NCBI GenBank assembly: GCA_036320915.1
Contig: JAXBDG010000004.1
Location: 1,922,001-1,986,000 of the forward strand
Length of the DNA: 64,000 nucleotides
Direction of reading: 5' to 3'
Origin: Linnemannia elongata
Taxonomy: Eukaryota; Mortierellomycota; Mortierellomycetes; Mortierellales; Mortierellaceae
Numbering within the stretch: the first letter of the stretch is position 1; each line of letters opens with the position of its first letter. Made by a program: the position numbers and the translations under genes. Shown one piece after another: positions 1 through 13,738 of this stretch. The notes below the pieces were generated by a model, which worked only from the letters and a program-made list of their open reading frames with translations, was not told where the DNA came from and did not search any database.

Positions 1-1721
1 GTACTGTTTCGTCGTTTACCTTTGAACTTTGAACCACAACCGTCAACCAGTGCTTGAATCAACTATTAAGCACAGACACAGCGTGGAAAAGGAAAAGTCA
101 GCCGAATTGTTCGTCTCACATATGTTTGTGCTGCCATTTGTGAGGACTATATCGAAACGCTCCACATACAGTAATGGCATTCATCTGTTGCTGAGGTCGT
201 CCCACACGCAATTTTTTGCGCAGGGCTTTGGCTGCTTCCTTTGCTCTGTTGTTGGGCAAAAAACGGCCCGAATCCAATTGATATCCAGAACGTGTAGTGA
301 GTAAGACCGGGAAAGTGAGCCGGGTGAACAAGTAGCGACGGGCAGCGAGAGAGAGAGAGAAAGCAGGAGTGAGAGAGCACACACGCAGGGTGAAAGTGAA
401 CCAAAAAATAGAAGGGTTGTTACGCCGTTAGTTGTCTGGATTATTCGTTCACTCTCAATTCCGTTTCCTGCTGATTGTAGAGCCTTTCGTTGTTCGTTGT
501 TTCGTATTCCCGCGAAACGAAGCTGCTTACCCATCGTCCTTGGCATTGACAGTTTCACAGAGGGTGGCAATCACATCCCATTGAGTGATAGTCTGCAAGG
601 CGGTGATGGTATCTACATAAGAAAAAGGTATATGCCGACGAGTTGAGCTTGGTTAGTCATTCGTTGCGTTTGGCGCTGCCCATAGCAACAACAAACTCAC
701 ACAAAAGGTCTCCACAATATGGACGAAGACAGCAGAGTCAACTGTCAAAAACAACATGGAGAAAGAGTGAGAGGCGTACCGATTTGGTTTGTGATGACGG
801 TTTGCTTTGTGAAGAGACCCATTGTGAAAAAAAAGTGAATGAGTATTGAGAGTGTGGGTGAGAGTTGTCAGGAGTGTGTTCAAAGAAGGAAATGAGAGAG
901 AAAAAAAAGGCGAGGAGTGAGGATACAGAGAAAAAAAAAGGAAAAGAGAGAAGGGAGCCAAGGCGGGTGAAAGATGAGAAGGAAAGGGAAAAAGAAGAAC
1001 AAAAGGAGGATGAAGTGCGACACGTTGAAAAAGTAAAAGAAAAAAAAAAAAAAAAGAAAAAAAAGAAAAAGGGAAGGGAGGAGAAAAAGAAGTGAGGAAA
1101 GAGGGGGCGGAAGACCATTTCTCCAAATACACTAGCACGGTGGGCTAATTATTGTGTCGAATTATTCAACTTTCCTCCTCACATCAGGCCTCCCGTTTCT
1201 CATCTTCCTAATTACTTACCTTTTTGCCCATGTACCGTTAGGCTGTAAACACACGTCGTCACCCACGGACTGACAGATATGGTTGGTCACTTGAACGGGC
1301 TGTTCTATCTTTTTTCTTGGCTTTTCTGATTTCTTTCGTTCTCAGTCAACAGCTTCCATCTTCAATGTGGTGACGGTTAGGCGCGCAAAAGGAACCACTT
1401 TAACCCTTCCCTGACTGTCCCTGACTGTCCCTGTCTGTCCCTGTCTGTCCCTGAACATCATTTCTCTCTCCACAATGGTAGCAATGACCTCGACGTTTGA
1501 GTGGACTTACTTATGATTTTGTTGTCCCACAACAGGCCGTGGCCTTTTTGTTTATCCGCCGCCAAGTTCAAAATGTGAGCCACACAAACAAGAATAAAGG
1601 CGGCTGTTTGGCTGGCAAAAAATCACAAGTTGTAGTTGGATGTATGTGTGTGCAAGCAAAAAATTCATTGGGAAAAGTGTAGTGAAGTGTGTAGTGTACA
1701 AGTGTTGAACCAGTCGTCCTT
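1..1721. other. Gene-free, low-complexity upstream region
   Basis: I see no gene here. Short ORFs on both strands come from purine-rich and pyrimidine-rich tracts, including an A/G-rich stretch at about 885-1095 with long A runs and a short GA run near 350. A 10-base tandem repeat lies at about 1409-1450. The 3' end probably holds the 3' UTR of the minus-strand TRM8 gene. Confidence 0.6.
1409..1450. repeat. 10-bp tandem repeat, about 4 copies
   Basis: Two copies of CCCTGACTGT are followed by two of CCCTGTCTGT and a partial fifth unit. This is a simple minisatellite in intergenic DNA with no visible function. Confidence 0.9.
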
Positions 1722-3112
<1,391 letters not shown>

Positions 3113-3546
3113 GGTTGGTTGTGAAGGCTAACTTGTGGAGTTGAGAATGAAAGATCACTTTTTTTTTCTTGTCTGTAGTAGCCTTGACTGCGAACACAAA
3201 CAACGAAGGCGACTATGCTCAGCCACCCAAGTCGTCTCTATGCCTGTTCCTCTCAAATTGACAACCGACAGACGTTCTCCCTTCTCTTACTCTACACTCA
3301 CCTGTACTCCCTATTGTTCATTCGTAGGTGAACATTACACCTTTTCGCACTCACACACACTTGCACTACTCGACTTATCTCAATTCACCACCTTTTATTC
3401 AGCAAACAAACACGACCACTTGCGCATTCAAACGAGGACAAAACAAATAAAGCGCGTTAGAAACAATAACTAACCCGGCGATCCCCCATTCAATATCTTC
3501 CTTACCTTTACACAACCTTTCCCTAGTCAAAGACGAGGAGTGTGAC

Positions 3547-5087
3547 ATGGCAAACAAGCGACAGATGACATTCGAGGCCAATGAAAACGTCCTCTGTTTT
3601 CATGGCCCTTTGCTCTACGAGGCCAAGGTATTGAGCACTTCTCTTACGGCTCCTGTTGTCACTCTCCGCTAAAACGACGTGACATCCTGTGGTCAAAGAA
3701 ACTCACAAGGCGTTTTATCGTTGGGTATTGTACTGTAGATTCTCAAGACAGATTGGAGGGTCCTTGACCCACCACATGGTGATGAAGGCCCAGTCTACTT
3801 GGTTCATTACCGCGGTTGGAAACAGACGTAAGGCTTTCCGGTCTCTTCAACAAGTCAAAACGGTCAAGGAATGGCGATTAACACGTTGTCTACCTTTTTT
3901 TTGGTGGCATATAGATGGGACGAGTGGGTCCCTGAATCAAGGGCACTCAAGATGAACGAGGCAAACTTGGCCAAGCAGGCCAGTTTGAAGGAGTCATATC
4001 CCGGAAAGAAGAAGGCAGTGCCAAAGACATCAGGAGCGACCGAGAGCTCTGACAGAGGAAAGAAGCGGGCGAAGGACACGAGCGTTGACAAGGAGGAAGA
4101 ATTCACAAAGCGGCCCGAGATCAAAGTACCAATACCCGACTCATTGAAGGCACAACTTGTGGACGACTGGGAGAACATCACCAAGCACCAACAAGTAAGG
4201 TTTAAGGACAGGATGTAACTCGCTTTCGCGCAACTTCACAACTTGCATATGGACGTCTCGAAACTTGTTTATGAGAGCTAACACTCGCCACCATGTTTTG
4301 CTACTGGCCAACACGTCTCGCTAGCTGGTTCCCTTGCCAAGGACGCCCAATGTCGTACAGATCCTCGACATGTACAGAGACTCGAAGAAGGACAAGAAGG
4401 GGTGCGTTATCAGGAGACTTTTGCTTTTGCGACGGGATGCTTTACCAGTTGGCCTCAGTGGATTATAACAGCAGGATCTAACATGTGTGTGTCTCTTGAA
4501 CGCGCTTATAGAAAGAGTGACGAGATTTTCCAGGAAGTGCTGTCAGGAATCAAGACATACTTTGACAAATGCCTGGGCAACTTGCTTCTCTACCGGTTCG
4601 AACGCCAACAATACGTCGACATTCGCAAACGGAACACTGGAAAGGAGGACTCGGAGATCTACGGCGGCGAACATTTGCTCCGACTCTTTGGTAGGTTGCC
4701 ATGCACAGGCCACATTGTCCTGACGTCTAAGGATGTTGCCGGTATTGTACTCTAGTAACTGCATTAGGACAAGCAGTAGTGCTGACAGGATCGTTGTGCG
4801 TCTTTTTTTCTCTTTTTTTTCTAGTTCAATTCCCCATGCTTATTGCCCATACTCAGATGGATCAGGACTCGATCAATGCTCTCCGTGAGAACCTGGTGGA
4901 TGTCCTCAAGTAAGTCCAGTGTAATGTTTGTTGTTGTCGATTAGTGTTGTAAAGGACGAGAAACTGATAACTACTACTTATTCATGTCTTTCTCTTACAT
5001 AGGTGGATGCAAAAGAACCACAAGGAGCTGCTGCTGTCGGAATATGAGAATGCGAGCCCCGCCTACCAATCTATCGTTAAATCATAA
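3547..5087 (+). CDS. EAF3: Chromodomain/MRG protein Eaf3/MRG15
   Basis: This is a chromatin reader of the NuA4 acetyltransferase and Rpd3S-type deacetylase complexes, expected to bind methylated H3K36 in the nucleus. Seven exons join in frame: 3547-3627, 3739-3827, 3915-4194, 4325-4401, 4512-4690, 4825-4909 and 5003-5087, giving 291 aa. Residues about 5-75 form the chromo barrel (aromatics in VLCFHG, YLVHYRGW, WDEWVPE). A Lys/Ser/Glu-rich linker follows, then the MRG domain (IKVPIPDSLK, LPRTPNVVQIL, YGGEHLLRLF, LLLSEYENASPAYQ). AATAAA lies about 50 bases past the stop. The complexes named are family knowledge. Confidence 0.96.
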
Positions 5088-5874
5088 ATGTGCTGAGCAC
5101 CATGTCGGGGATCGTCTCCTTCACAACAAACTACTAAATAAAACCTGCTGTGAAATGAAATGAGAACAAAAAATCGAGTTTATTTATAAAAAAAAGAACG
5201 TGGTGCATGAACTCTCTTTTTTATTTTTCTCTTCTTGTCCTGGTCGCATGGGATAGGAGGTACGATTTGCATTCCATTGGGGAAGGGTGCCGTCGACTGG
5301 GGCAGGCGAGCAGTGGTGACGACGACGACGACGACGAGCCTTACCGTAATTTAGCCAGTAATAGGGTCATTACGGTAGTGGCAATACCATGACTTTCCTT
5401 CTTCTTCGTCTTCCTCTTTCCTTGCATTCTTCCCTCTCTTCTCTTCTGTTGCATTTCCCATTCTTCGCTATCGTCGTATTTTTTTTATGCATTTTGTTCT
5501 CCTTCGATCCTTGTACACACTCCATATCCCTCCTCACTTTTCTCCACTCACATCGTTCACTTCACCTGCACCGTCCTTGTTTTTCTTCTTCTTCTTTACA
5601 CCTTTCATTCCCACCCTCACTCTTAACCCCACCTCATAACTCTCCTTTGACGACTATCTGCCGCCACCCACCACTCTTGTACCAGTTTTTCCATTCCATT
5701 CCCATTCAACCGTAACTCACTCCTTCCCTTTGTGCCCATTCAACTCACACACAAACACTCTAACATACAACATTCATACTCACATTCATATACACATTCA
5801 GTCTACTCACACCCAAACAACGCCTTGCATTCGCACACACCCAGAACAGTCCTCATTAATACACTCTACCAACC
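5088..5874. other. Intergenic region; pyrimidine-rich leader of the DENN gene
   Basis: After the EAF3 poly(A) signal, about 400 bases of C/T-rich sequence (about 5390-5730) and CA/TA-rich sequence precede the DENN start codon. This is typical of a fungal promoter and 5' UTR. ORFs here are low-complexity and not convincing. Confidence 0.6.
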
Positions 5875-8800
5875 ATGGCTACCATGGGACCCTCGCCAAA
5901 ACGCATGGCCGACTACTTCTTCATGGTTGGGCTGCATGACGACTTTTCGCTACTCGACGAGTCATTCGCTGATCACCAAGGCATGGGTTATCCCACCGAA
6001 CTCAGCGACACCCACTCTGGTCACCACACCGCCGCTAACACAAACACAACACCGACAACAAAGTCGACGGCAGCAATAGCAGCAGCAACAGGTGCACAGG
6101 CCGATCGCTCCCCCACAGCGCACAGTTCAATTTCTCATGGTGACACAACCCACTCTGTTGACACGACGACCTCTCCCGCTAACTCGAATCTGTCGAGTCC
6201 TCTCCAGGCCCATACCCCTGTCAGATCGCATGCTCGCTCACGGTCAAAGTCAATGGCTCAGTTCAACCATATCGATCAATCCTTACCCGACCACTATCAC
6301 AGACAGAATGGCTCCATGGAACCTCAAAGAAGTATGGAGCTGTGATTCGCTGGATTCGAGAGTTGCCCCCTCGCTTGTCCCTCTTCCCCTCAAAATAATG
6401 CATACCGTACCTTATTTTCTTCTGTTTGCTTGTTTCTGCTTGCCGCTTTGCTAACCATCCCATACATGTCTTCTAAAACTGTCACTAGACTTGACTTCAG
6501 AAGATGATCCGACTGTGAAGGATGTTTCGGTAACCATGCGGCCCACCAGTGGCGCTGTTCACGCCATCAAGCGCCCTGCTCGGAGATCTGTTACCATGAG
6601 CGATATTAGCCAGCAGGGAAGCACAGGGCTTCATCACAGGGCAAGCTATCGACATGTAACTGCCGGATCATTATACAAGTCTGTCCAGGAGGGCCTTCAG
6701 CAGGGGCTTGCCAGAGAAAGGACTCAGGAGGGTGATGGGAGGCAAGACAGAATAGTTGATGATAAGAATGGAGGGATCCACGGACAATCGGAAGCGTTGC
6801 AAGCTAGAGCTGGTAAGAAATGATAAGAGATTTAGACTGACCCATGGTGAATTCCCTGTTTTGTCTATAGCTCTGCATGTGCTAATGATCTTCTCTGTTT
6901 GGTTGAGTGTTTCTAACAGTGCCTAAGAGACATGAAACTTACCCGACGCCAGCTTTGACATCTCAACAATATCGACAGAATGCGACTCTCTCAGTGTATG
7001 ATGTGAAGGGCTTGGCTCATGGAAAGAATATGGCCGTTATTCGGAGTATGTCAAAGTTGGATCACGGAGTACAGAAAGCTCACGTAGGAAGTTCCTCTCG
7101 CTCCGTTTACACGAGCCCAGAGACACATCCAGCGGAAAGGGCTTTTAACCCCGTGGTCACCTGTCGTTACCCGGAACAGGACTGGGAAGACTCCGAAGTA
7201 TTCCCTCCGCACTTGCCAATGGTAAGAGGTTATCCATCCTCAACGTTGTTACAACGGCCTTTGCTAATCAATGGTATTGCTAACAGCTTGCTTGCCGTTT
7301 CTCTTGACGCTACTAGTTCTGCTTTCCAGGAGAACTGACGCTAAAGTTACAGGCTGAACGCCCACCAACCACATACCATTCTTTCGTTATGACACAGGAA
7401 ACAGGAAACCGTTCTTACGCTATGTGTGTGATCATGTACGAGCGCATGCCTACGACAATGTATCGACAATTCGAGTACCTTTGTCAGAAGTGGACAAAGA
7501 ACCGCCTGGCAAGTCTTTACCTTGATGTAGATGTTACATCTGTGATCGCGCTGTGTAGGTGACGGTTCTTAGCTGCACCACTAACGCAGATGACTTTTTA
7601 TTCTTCGTTCAAATACGTTAGTCAGAGAGCGAGATGGAGTATGTCAAGGCCACCAAAGCAAAGATCACTCGGGAGAAGAGTTTACTCAGGACGCTAAATG
7701 AGAGGCTACGCGAGGAGAGGACATTGGGGCGGGGATCGCGGATTATTCAGATCAAACGTGACATCGCAGACTCTGAAGAGAAGTTATCTCTTCTCCAGGA
7801 TCAAATGGAGCCATGGAAGCGAATGTTTGTGGATGCTGGAGATGCTTGGATTCCACGTTGTGTGGGGTTGGTGAGTGCCCTCCCGTACCACTATTTGCTT
7901 CGAGATTGGCTTCTGGGGGTTGTTATTGCTTGTTCTGGAGGTGTTGATCACCCAGGAATGAGCTTGAGCTCTCTTCCGCTTGAAAGGTAACAGCAAGGAT
8001 GAAGTTGCTTATGTTGCCAATGGCATTCTATAGATCCTTTGCTGCCGAGAACCTTCAACTAACCGAACTATTTTATGATAGATATGTCAAAAACATCATC
8101 CACGAGGTGGGGGTTCCGCCTTTTGGCAAGATGGAAATTGGAATCACAATTAATAACCGGATGATCTTTGCCACCAGACCGGCACTCAACAGCGTTCCGA
8201 TTGTGAAAAACGTAAGATTACTATAAGGTTTCATTCACGATCTATGTACCTTTTCAGCCAATGATAATTTCTAACAGTTTTCCTACAGTTCTCCTTGTAC
8301 CCACTCTTTCGGTGCCTGTCTGCTGAGGATATAGTCACTGTCATAGAGGTAAGCATACAACAAATGTAGATATGAGAGCCAAGGACGCAGCAGGTAAAGA
8401 GCTTTACTGATTATAGATTGCTATAGGTCATGCTGGCCGAGGGCAAGATCATCTTTCTTTCGTCGCATTTAGGAATGCTGACCCTGGCTGCCGAAAGCTT
8501 CCTGTACATGTTTTTCCCTCTCTACTGGCAGGGCGTGTACATTCCAATACTACCAGCGGCCCTGATGACCTGCCTACAGGCACCTGTCCCATACATCATT
8601 GGAGTTGAACGGAGTTGTTGCGACGCTGAATTCCCACCTGAAGAGGTACTTGCGTCTTTCGTCTAATGATTACTCTAATTGTGCTTGGCTCAAACTCCCA
8701 TGCTCGAAAACTCATACCTAAGCATCTTCCCCCTTAGGCGTGTGTGGTTGATTTGGAAAAAGGAACAATCGACGTTCAATTGGCACCCATGCAGCTTCCT

Positions 8801-11157
8801 GCTCGCCCGAGGCGGAAACTCGTCCAGTCTTTGGAGATGTATGCACCCACAAGTGCTGGGCAACGTAACCTGAACTCGACGAATGCAGCTTTTGGACCAC
8901 CAGACTACGTCAAATTTGCCTATCCAAATTCTCGCTTGACGTTGTTTTGCGGCGTATCGCGAGCCCCGCGTATGGGCAGACGATCAGATTCTTTGCGGCC
9001 ACCTGCGCCTTCGAGCGTTTCAACCATCACGGCAGCATCTGTCCAGGGTTCCCTGGCTGGAGTTAGCCGTAACTCGTCGACCCATACGTTAAACCAGCCG
9101 AGCGTACAAAACCCGCCGGCATTGCCCAAGATTCCCAAGATGGACTTCGAAAAGGAGACCCTTCTTGAAGGAGGATTGATGGGGCTGGAGTTTGAAGATG
9201 TACTCAAAGGCGAGGAAGCAACAAGCCTGCAGTCGGATTTTGGCTCAGGCGAAATGCCCGGACGACCTTCAGTGCCTGACTCAAAAGTGCTTTCAAGCAA
9301 AGTTGCGCCCGAGCAGGTAATTTCACAACTTCTAACCACAAGAGCACAACACAGGCGCAAGGCAACGCGTGGGTACTAATGTATTATTTTCAATTGCAAC
9401 ATTAGGATACAACTGAAACGATTACTACCGCCACACGCAAGGTTCTTTCTCCTCAACGTTCCCGTGCCAACGTGTTTGAGATGCCTCGGAGACAAGAAAG
9501 TTCAACGGACCAAAGACTTTACGTACATCAGACAGGGTCGCAACAGGATACAAGCAGGATCAGCATGGAATCTGGTCCACACTTGAGGACTGGTGATGGT
9601 TCCTCCCGCCTTCTCAGTCATAGAGCATCGGTCACCTCGATTGACTCTTCCAATTCAAGCTTGTGGCTCAAGTCCAGCTCGACGGGGTTGTCTTCTGGTG
9701 CACCCAAGAACGGATCACCTATGTCTACGATGACTTCTACAACAATGGGGAGTGTCAATGGACCTAGCAAGGGGCCTTCTACTATACCGTCATCGTCAAC
9801 CTCATCCCTCCCACTTCCCGCACATGCGCTTCCCCGGACGAGTCAAGCCGGAATTGGATTTGTGGAGGGTAGTGTAGATGATGAGCCACAATTTGGCTTA
9901 CCTCTGAGGCGGGAGGGGCATGTCCTGTCGTTTGTGTCGAGCCCTGTACCGATTCCTATGCTCAGTGGTCGCTGCGGTATCTGTGCCCATGGGATTGCAT
10001 CGCATCAGAGGGTATACCGCTGTGAAGGATGCTCCCTTCTTGTGCACGGTGGATGTGTTGAGGAGTTGCTCTACCCGTGTGTGCCGCGTGGATTTGACGA
10101 GTCCGGGATTTGTTGGAGTGTCTTGCAGATGTGGGCTGGAATCTTGAGAGGATACAGAACGGGCATTTTGTCTGGGCAGCAGTATTTGCAGCCCTTTGTT
10201 CAGGCACAAAGTCCAAGAAACAATGGTCAGGCAAAACAATTGTCGAGTACCGGAAGCGAGGGAGAGAAGGGCGTACAGGAGCGAATCTCCTGGGTAAGTT
10301 TCCGCGGGTGGACAAGTAGAAGTTCAGCCAACAATAGCCCCTCGCCTGCTGTAAAGGGACCAGGCGCATTCTCTTCTCCTTCGAATAGAGTGCTTGGCCA
10401 AACCGAGCCCACCCAACAACCCATGACGCGGGCAAGGAGCGGGACCAATGGAAGCATACAGAGTGATACTGTTCGATTCCATCGCGAGGTGTTTATGAAA
10501 AATGTTGACAAAGATGCCAAGGTACGTTTGCTGAACAGAAGGTGAGATAGCTGGACTCGTTCAGTCTTGTGACATGCAAACTAAGACATCTCGCATTGCT
10601 GTACCTAGGTGTTCATGGCAAGCTTTACGGAATCGCAAGCGTTTGTGCAGTTCGTGCAGGACCGAGTCGACCGCTCCCCTGGCGACCCTGAGATCATGTT
10701 CTTTGATGAGGTGATCAAGGCCAAAATGAACCGATCTCGTTTCCGGCTAGGCAAAGAGGAAACAAAGTTTCTTGACGTAAGTCTCACTTGTGCGCCTTTT
10801 ATTCATGACGATTGAGAGACTCTCTAACTATGCTTCATTGTTACAACGGCTCTTTTACTTAGGATCCAAGCTATGGCATCCAGGGCACAATCAAAGCACC
10901 ACCACCTGTGGGGGAACACGAAACTCTTGGTAAGTGGGCGATCTTGTGCATCATGTTGTATTTTTTTTCCGGCTGTGTTGCTGTGGTAGTTGTCTTGTGT
11001 GCAATTGGATAATGGAATGATTGTGGAGAATCAATTCTGCAGTTGTCAATGTCGTCTGTGACTGAAACTGATTTTTTTTTCTTTTGAAAATTGTTTGTTA
11101 GTGAGCGAGGATGGATACAAACGATTCCCTGCTTCATTGGACCCGGCCAAGTTTTAG
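5875..11157 (+). CDS. DENN-domain Rab-GEF-like protein with an inserted C1 zinc finger
   Basis: This is a large DENN-module protein; the family exchanges GDP for GTP on Rab GTPases in membrane traffic. Thirteen exons join in frame: 5875-6331, 6489-6812, 6920-7221, 7317-7508, 7622-7870, 8005-8211, 8289-8348, 8427-8645, 8738-9316, 9406-10521, 10609-10776, 10863-10929 and 11102-11157, giving 1331 aa. A disordered Ser/Thr/His-rich N-terminus of about 260 aa is followed by uDENN (FCFPGELTLKL, YAMCVIMYERM), a coiled-coil-like insert, and cDENN (KNIIHEVGVPPFG, LAEGKIIFLSSH, YIPILPAAL, PYIIGV). A C1 finger lies near residue 1050 and dDENN in the last 95 residues. Intron 4 is GC-AG. The acceptor of exon 6 ends AAG, which is unusual but is the only one that keeps frame. 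Rab target unknown. Confidence 0.9.
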
Positions 11158-11710
11158 TTGCGTTGATGTGACCTTTTCCTTATCATTAAAAAGCAACTGT
11201 GGACTGCAACAAACAGCAAACGACAATCCCCAACAACAACTAACATTCCGCTAGTAATCATGGTGATAGTTGAGTTTTGCGGGGGATCCTCTTGGACTCT
11301 TTTTCTCTTTCTCTTACTTTCTTCCCGGGTTGCAATTTACCCCTCTTTTTAACAAACGTCATGGATCGGACTTCTTCCCAGCCAATGGGAGTATCCTGTG
11401 AGGGGTCATTTTCAGTCATTTTCGAGGGCGCAGAACGTGTTGGAGCTCCTCTCTTCAGATTCCATACACGACCGGGGTACCTCATTCATCTCTTTCTCTC
11501 TTTTCCACAGCATTCTTTTTTTCCCTTCTTCTATTTCTCTCCACTCTCTCACTCTGGCTATTTGCATCTCACCGACTCACTCAACCGTTATTCCATTCTT
11601 ACCCAGCATCAAAACCTGCACACACAACAACAGCAACAACCCCCGCTTTATAATCGACTTTTCCTCTCTTACCTGATTCAACCAAACAACAACAGCCATC
11701 ATAAATAACC
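11158..11710. other. Intergenic promoter region
   Basis: The DENN 3' end is followed by a C/T-rich block (about 11290-11560) and a CAACAA-rich leader before the HAD start codon. No further gene is visible. Confidence 0.55.
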
Positions 11711-11945
11711 ATGCCTTCCACACTTCTCAACACCGACAAGCAGACGAACGGCACCATTTTGAATAAGGCCGTGGACATCAATGCGACAGAGGTTCCAGAC
11801 CAACTGGCTGTAGGGGAGAGCATTGAGAGAGCTGTTACCCCCAACCATGAACCCCGTGTCTTCTTTTTCGATATTGACAACTGCCTCTACCCCAAGGACT
11901 CTGGCATTCCAGATTTGATGCGTGCAAAGTAAATTGTTGTTATGG

Positions 11946-11976
<31 letters not shown>

Positions 11977-13430
11977 AATGATCACTGATATTGGGAAGGT
12001 ATTGGCACTTGTGTGTTATTTCGAAGAGTGTGTGCAGTCAAGGTTACTGATGCTCTTTCTTTCTTGCTTTCTTTTTTTTCATTGGCCCCTCGCAACTCCT
12101 TGCACACCACCCTTGCATCGATCGATGTAATCTGATCAATTGACATGCGAATCTGATAACAGGATAGAACAGTACTTTGAAGATGTCGGTATTAAAAACG
12201 GTGACGGTATGTAGTTTGAATCCATCGAGTTCTTCTTTCGCTTGCTATGTGTCCCTATTTTGGCAGTGTACTGATAGAAAGGGCTACTTTTTGTTCCTGG
12301 TTGTTGAATATGGCAATAGTCAAGAGTCTATCATACCGCTACTACCTTGATTATGGCCTCGCCATCCGCGGACTTGTTATCCACCATCCTGGTAAGCGAT
12401 AAGAAATGATTGATGCTTGAGAAGTGATCGAAATGCACAATGGGGCTGCCCATGTCTTGAACACAAAATCAAAAAATGTCCGAGTGGATGTGTGCGTGCC
12501 TGAATCTGTCCATCGACTAACACTCTCATTTGCTTCTACGTTATGATGTCACTAGAGGTATTGCAAACATTGGATGATGAAAGCTAGGATGGAATGAGCT
12601 GAGAACTGCCTTGGATGCCTTTGAACCTCAAGATAAAACCCCACTGACCCGCTCTCTCTGTCTCTTCTCACTTTCACTGCCTGACCTATGTTTTTTTCAT
12701 GGATTCGAATCAGATTGACATCCGGGACTATGGTGAGTGTAGTGCAACCTGTCTGTTTTCTGTGTGGAGAAGAAATAATTCGCTAGATAATAATAAGATT
12801 GTTTCTCTGACTCCAATATATCCGATTCGTTCATGAAATGTAGATGCAAAGGTCGATGGAGCACTACCCCTGGAAGATCTCCTCAGCGAGAACCCTCCTC
12901 TGCGTGAGATGATCAAGTCCATGAATATCGAAAAGAAGTGGCTCTTTACCAACGCAGGAAAGGATGTAAGTCTCAACAAACATCCGTCATCTTCCTCCAG
13001 TCCCACTTCCAAGAATGCACCCAGGTGAACAAGACATCTAATGACGTATTATTTTGCCTCATTATATTAGCACGCATTGAGAGTGATCAAGATTCTGGGG
13101 TTGGAGGGTCTCTTTGACGGACTGACGTATTGCGACTACACAGAACCCAACTTTATTTGCAAGCCAGAGGCGGCCTCGTTCCATCGGGCAATGAAGGACG
13201 CCGGAGTAGTCTACCCTTCCAACTGCTTCTTCGTGGACGATTCGGCAGCCAATGTAGACAAGGCGCTCGATATTGGCTGGACTGCGGTCCATGTGGCGGA
13301 TGACCCTGTCAAGTCCCCCTTTGGACACTACCAGATCACTAATATCCTTGAGCTGCCCACTGTCTTGCCCGAATTCTGGGACGAAAAGAGCACGGCTGCA
13401 GCTCTTGCTGGTATTTCCTCATCAAACTAA
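11711..13430 (+). CDS. HAD-family pyrimidine 5'-nucleotidase/phosphatase, Phm8/Sdt1-like
   Basis: This is a haloacid-dehalogenase phosphatase. Yeast relatives Sdt1 and Phm8 dephosphorylate UMP/CMP and related monophosphates or lysophosphatidate. All four HAD motifs are visible: DIDNCLYP (I), FTNAG (II), the Lys of FICKPE (III) and FVDDS (IV). Exons: 11711-11928, 12163-12206, 12320-12391, 12556-12557, 12714-12732, 12844-12965 and 13071-13430, giving 278 aa. The join needs a 2-base exon (AG, flanked by CTAG and GTATTG) to carry phase 1 into the 19-base exon encoding IDIRDY. Without it the frame hits a stop at once. The GTT microsatellite near 11943-11977 is intronic. Family is secure; exact substrate is not. 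Confidence 0.9.
11943..11977 (+). repeat. GTT trinucleotide microsatellite in an intron
   Basis: About eleven GTT/TTG units follow the first donor site of the HAD gene. It is intronic and has no coding effect. Confidence 0.85.
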
Positions 13431-13738
13431 ACTAGAAAATAATCGTGTAATTGTTATTGTTGTAGAAATACCCTCCCTGTCCAAGAATAAACAGCTTCGA
13501 AGAACCATAGATCCATGCGATCGAGTTTGCGGATTGCGATCCAATGGCTGAATCTGTCACGTGTGGGCTGTACAGCAAGGCAGGGACCTGCCTCTGCCTG
13601 TTGTCAGTTTGAGCCGAATCCGCCTTTTGCTTTTTGCCCTTTACACTTTCTTTACCCTCTCCTTTCCCCCTTTTTGTTCATCACACTCTCAACAACACAT
13701 CCTCACTCATAACAACACATTTACACTTTTGCGAGCAA

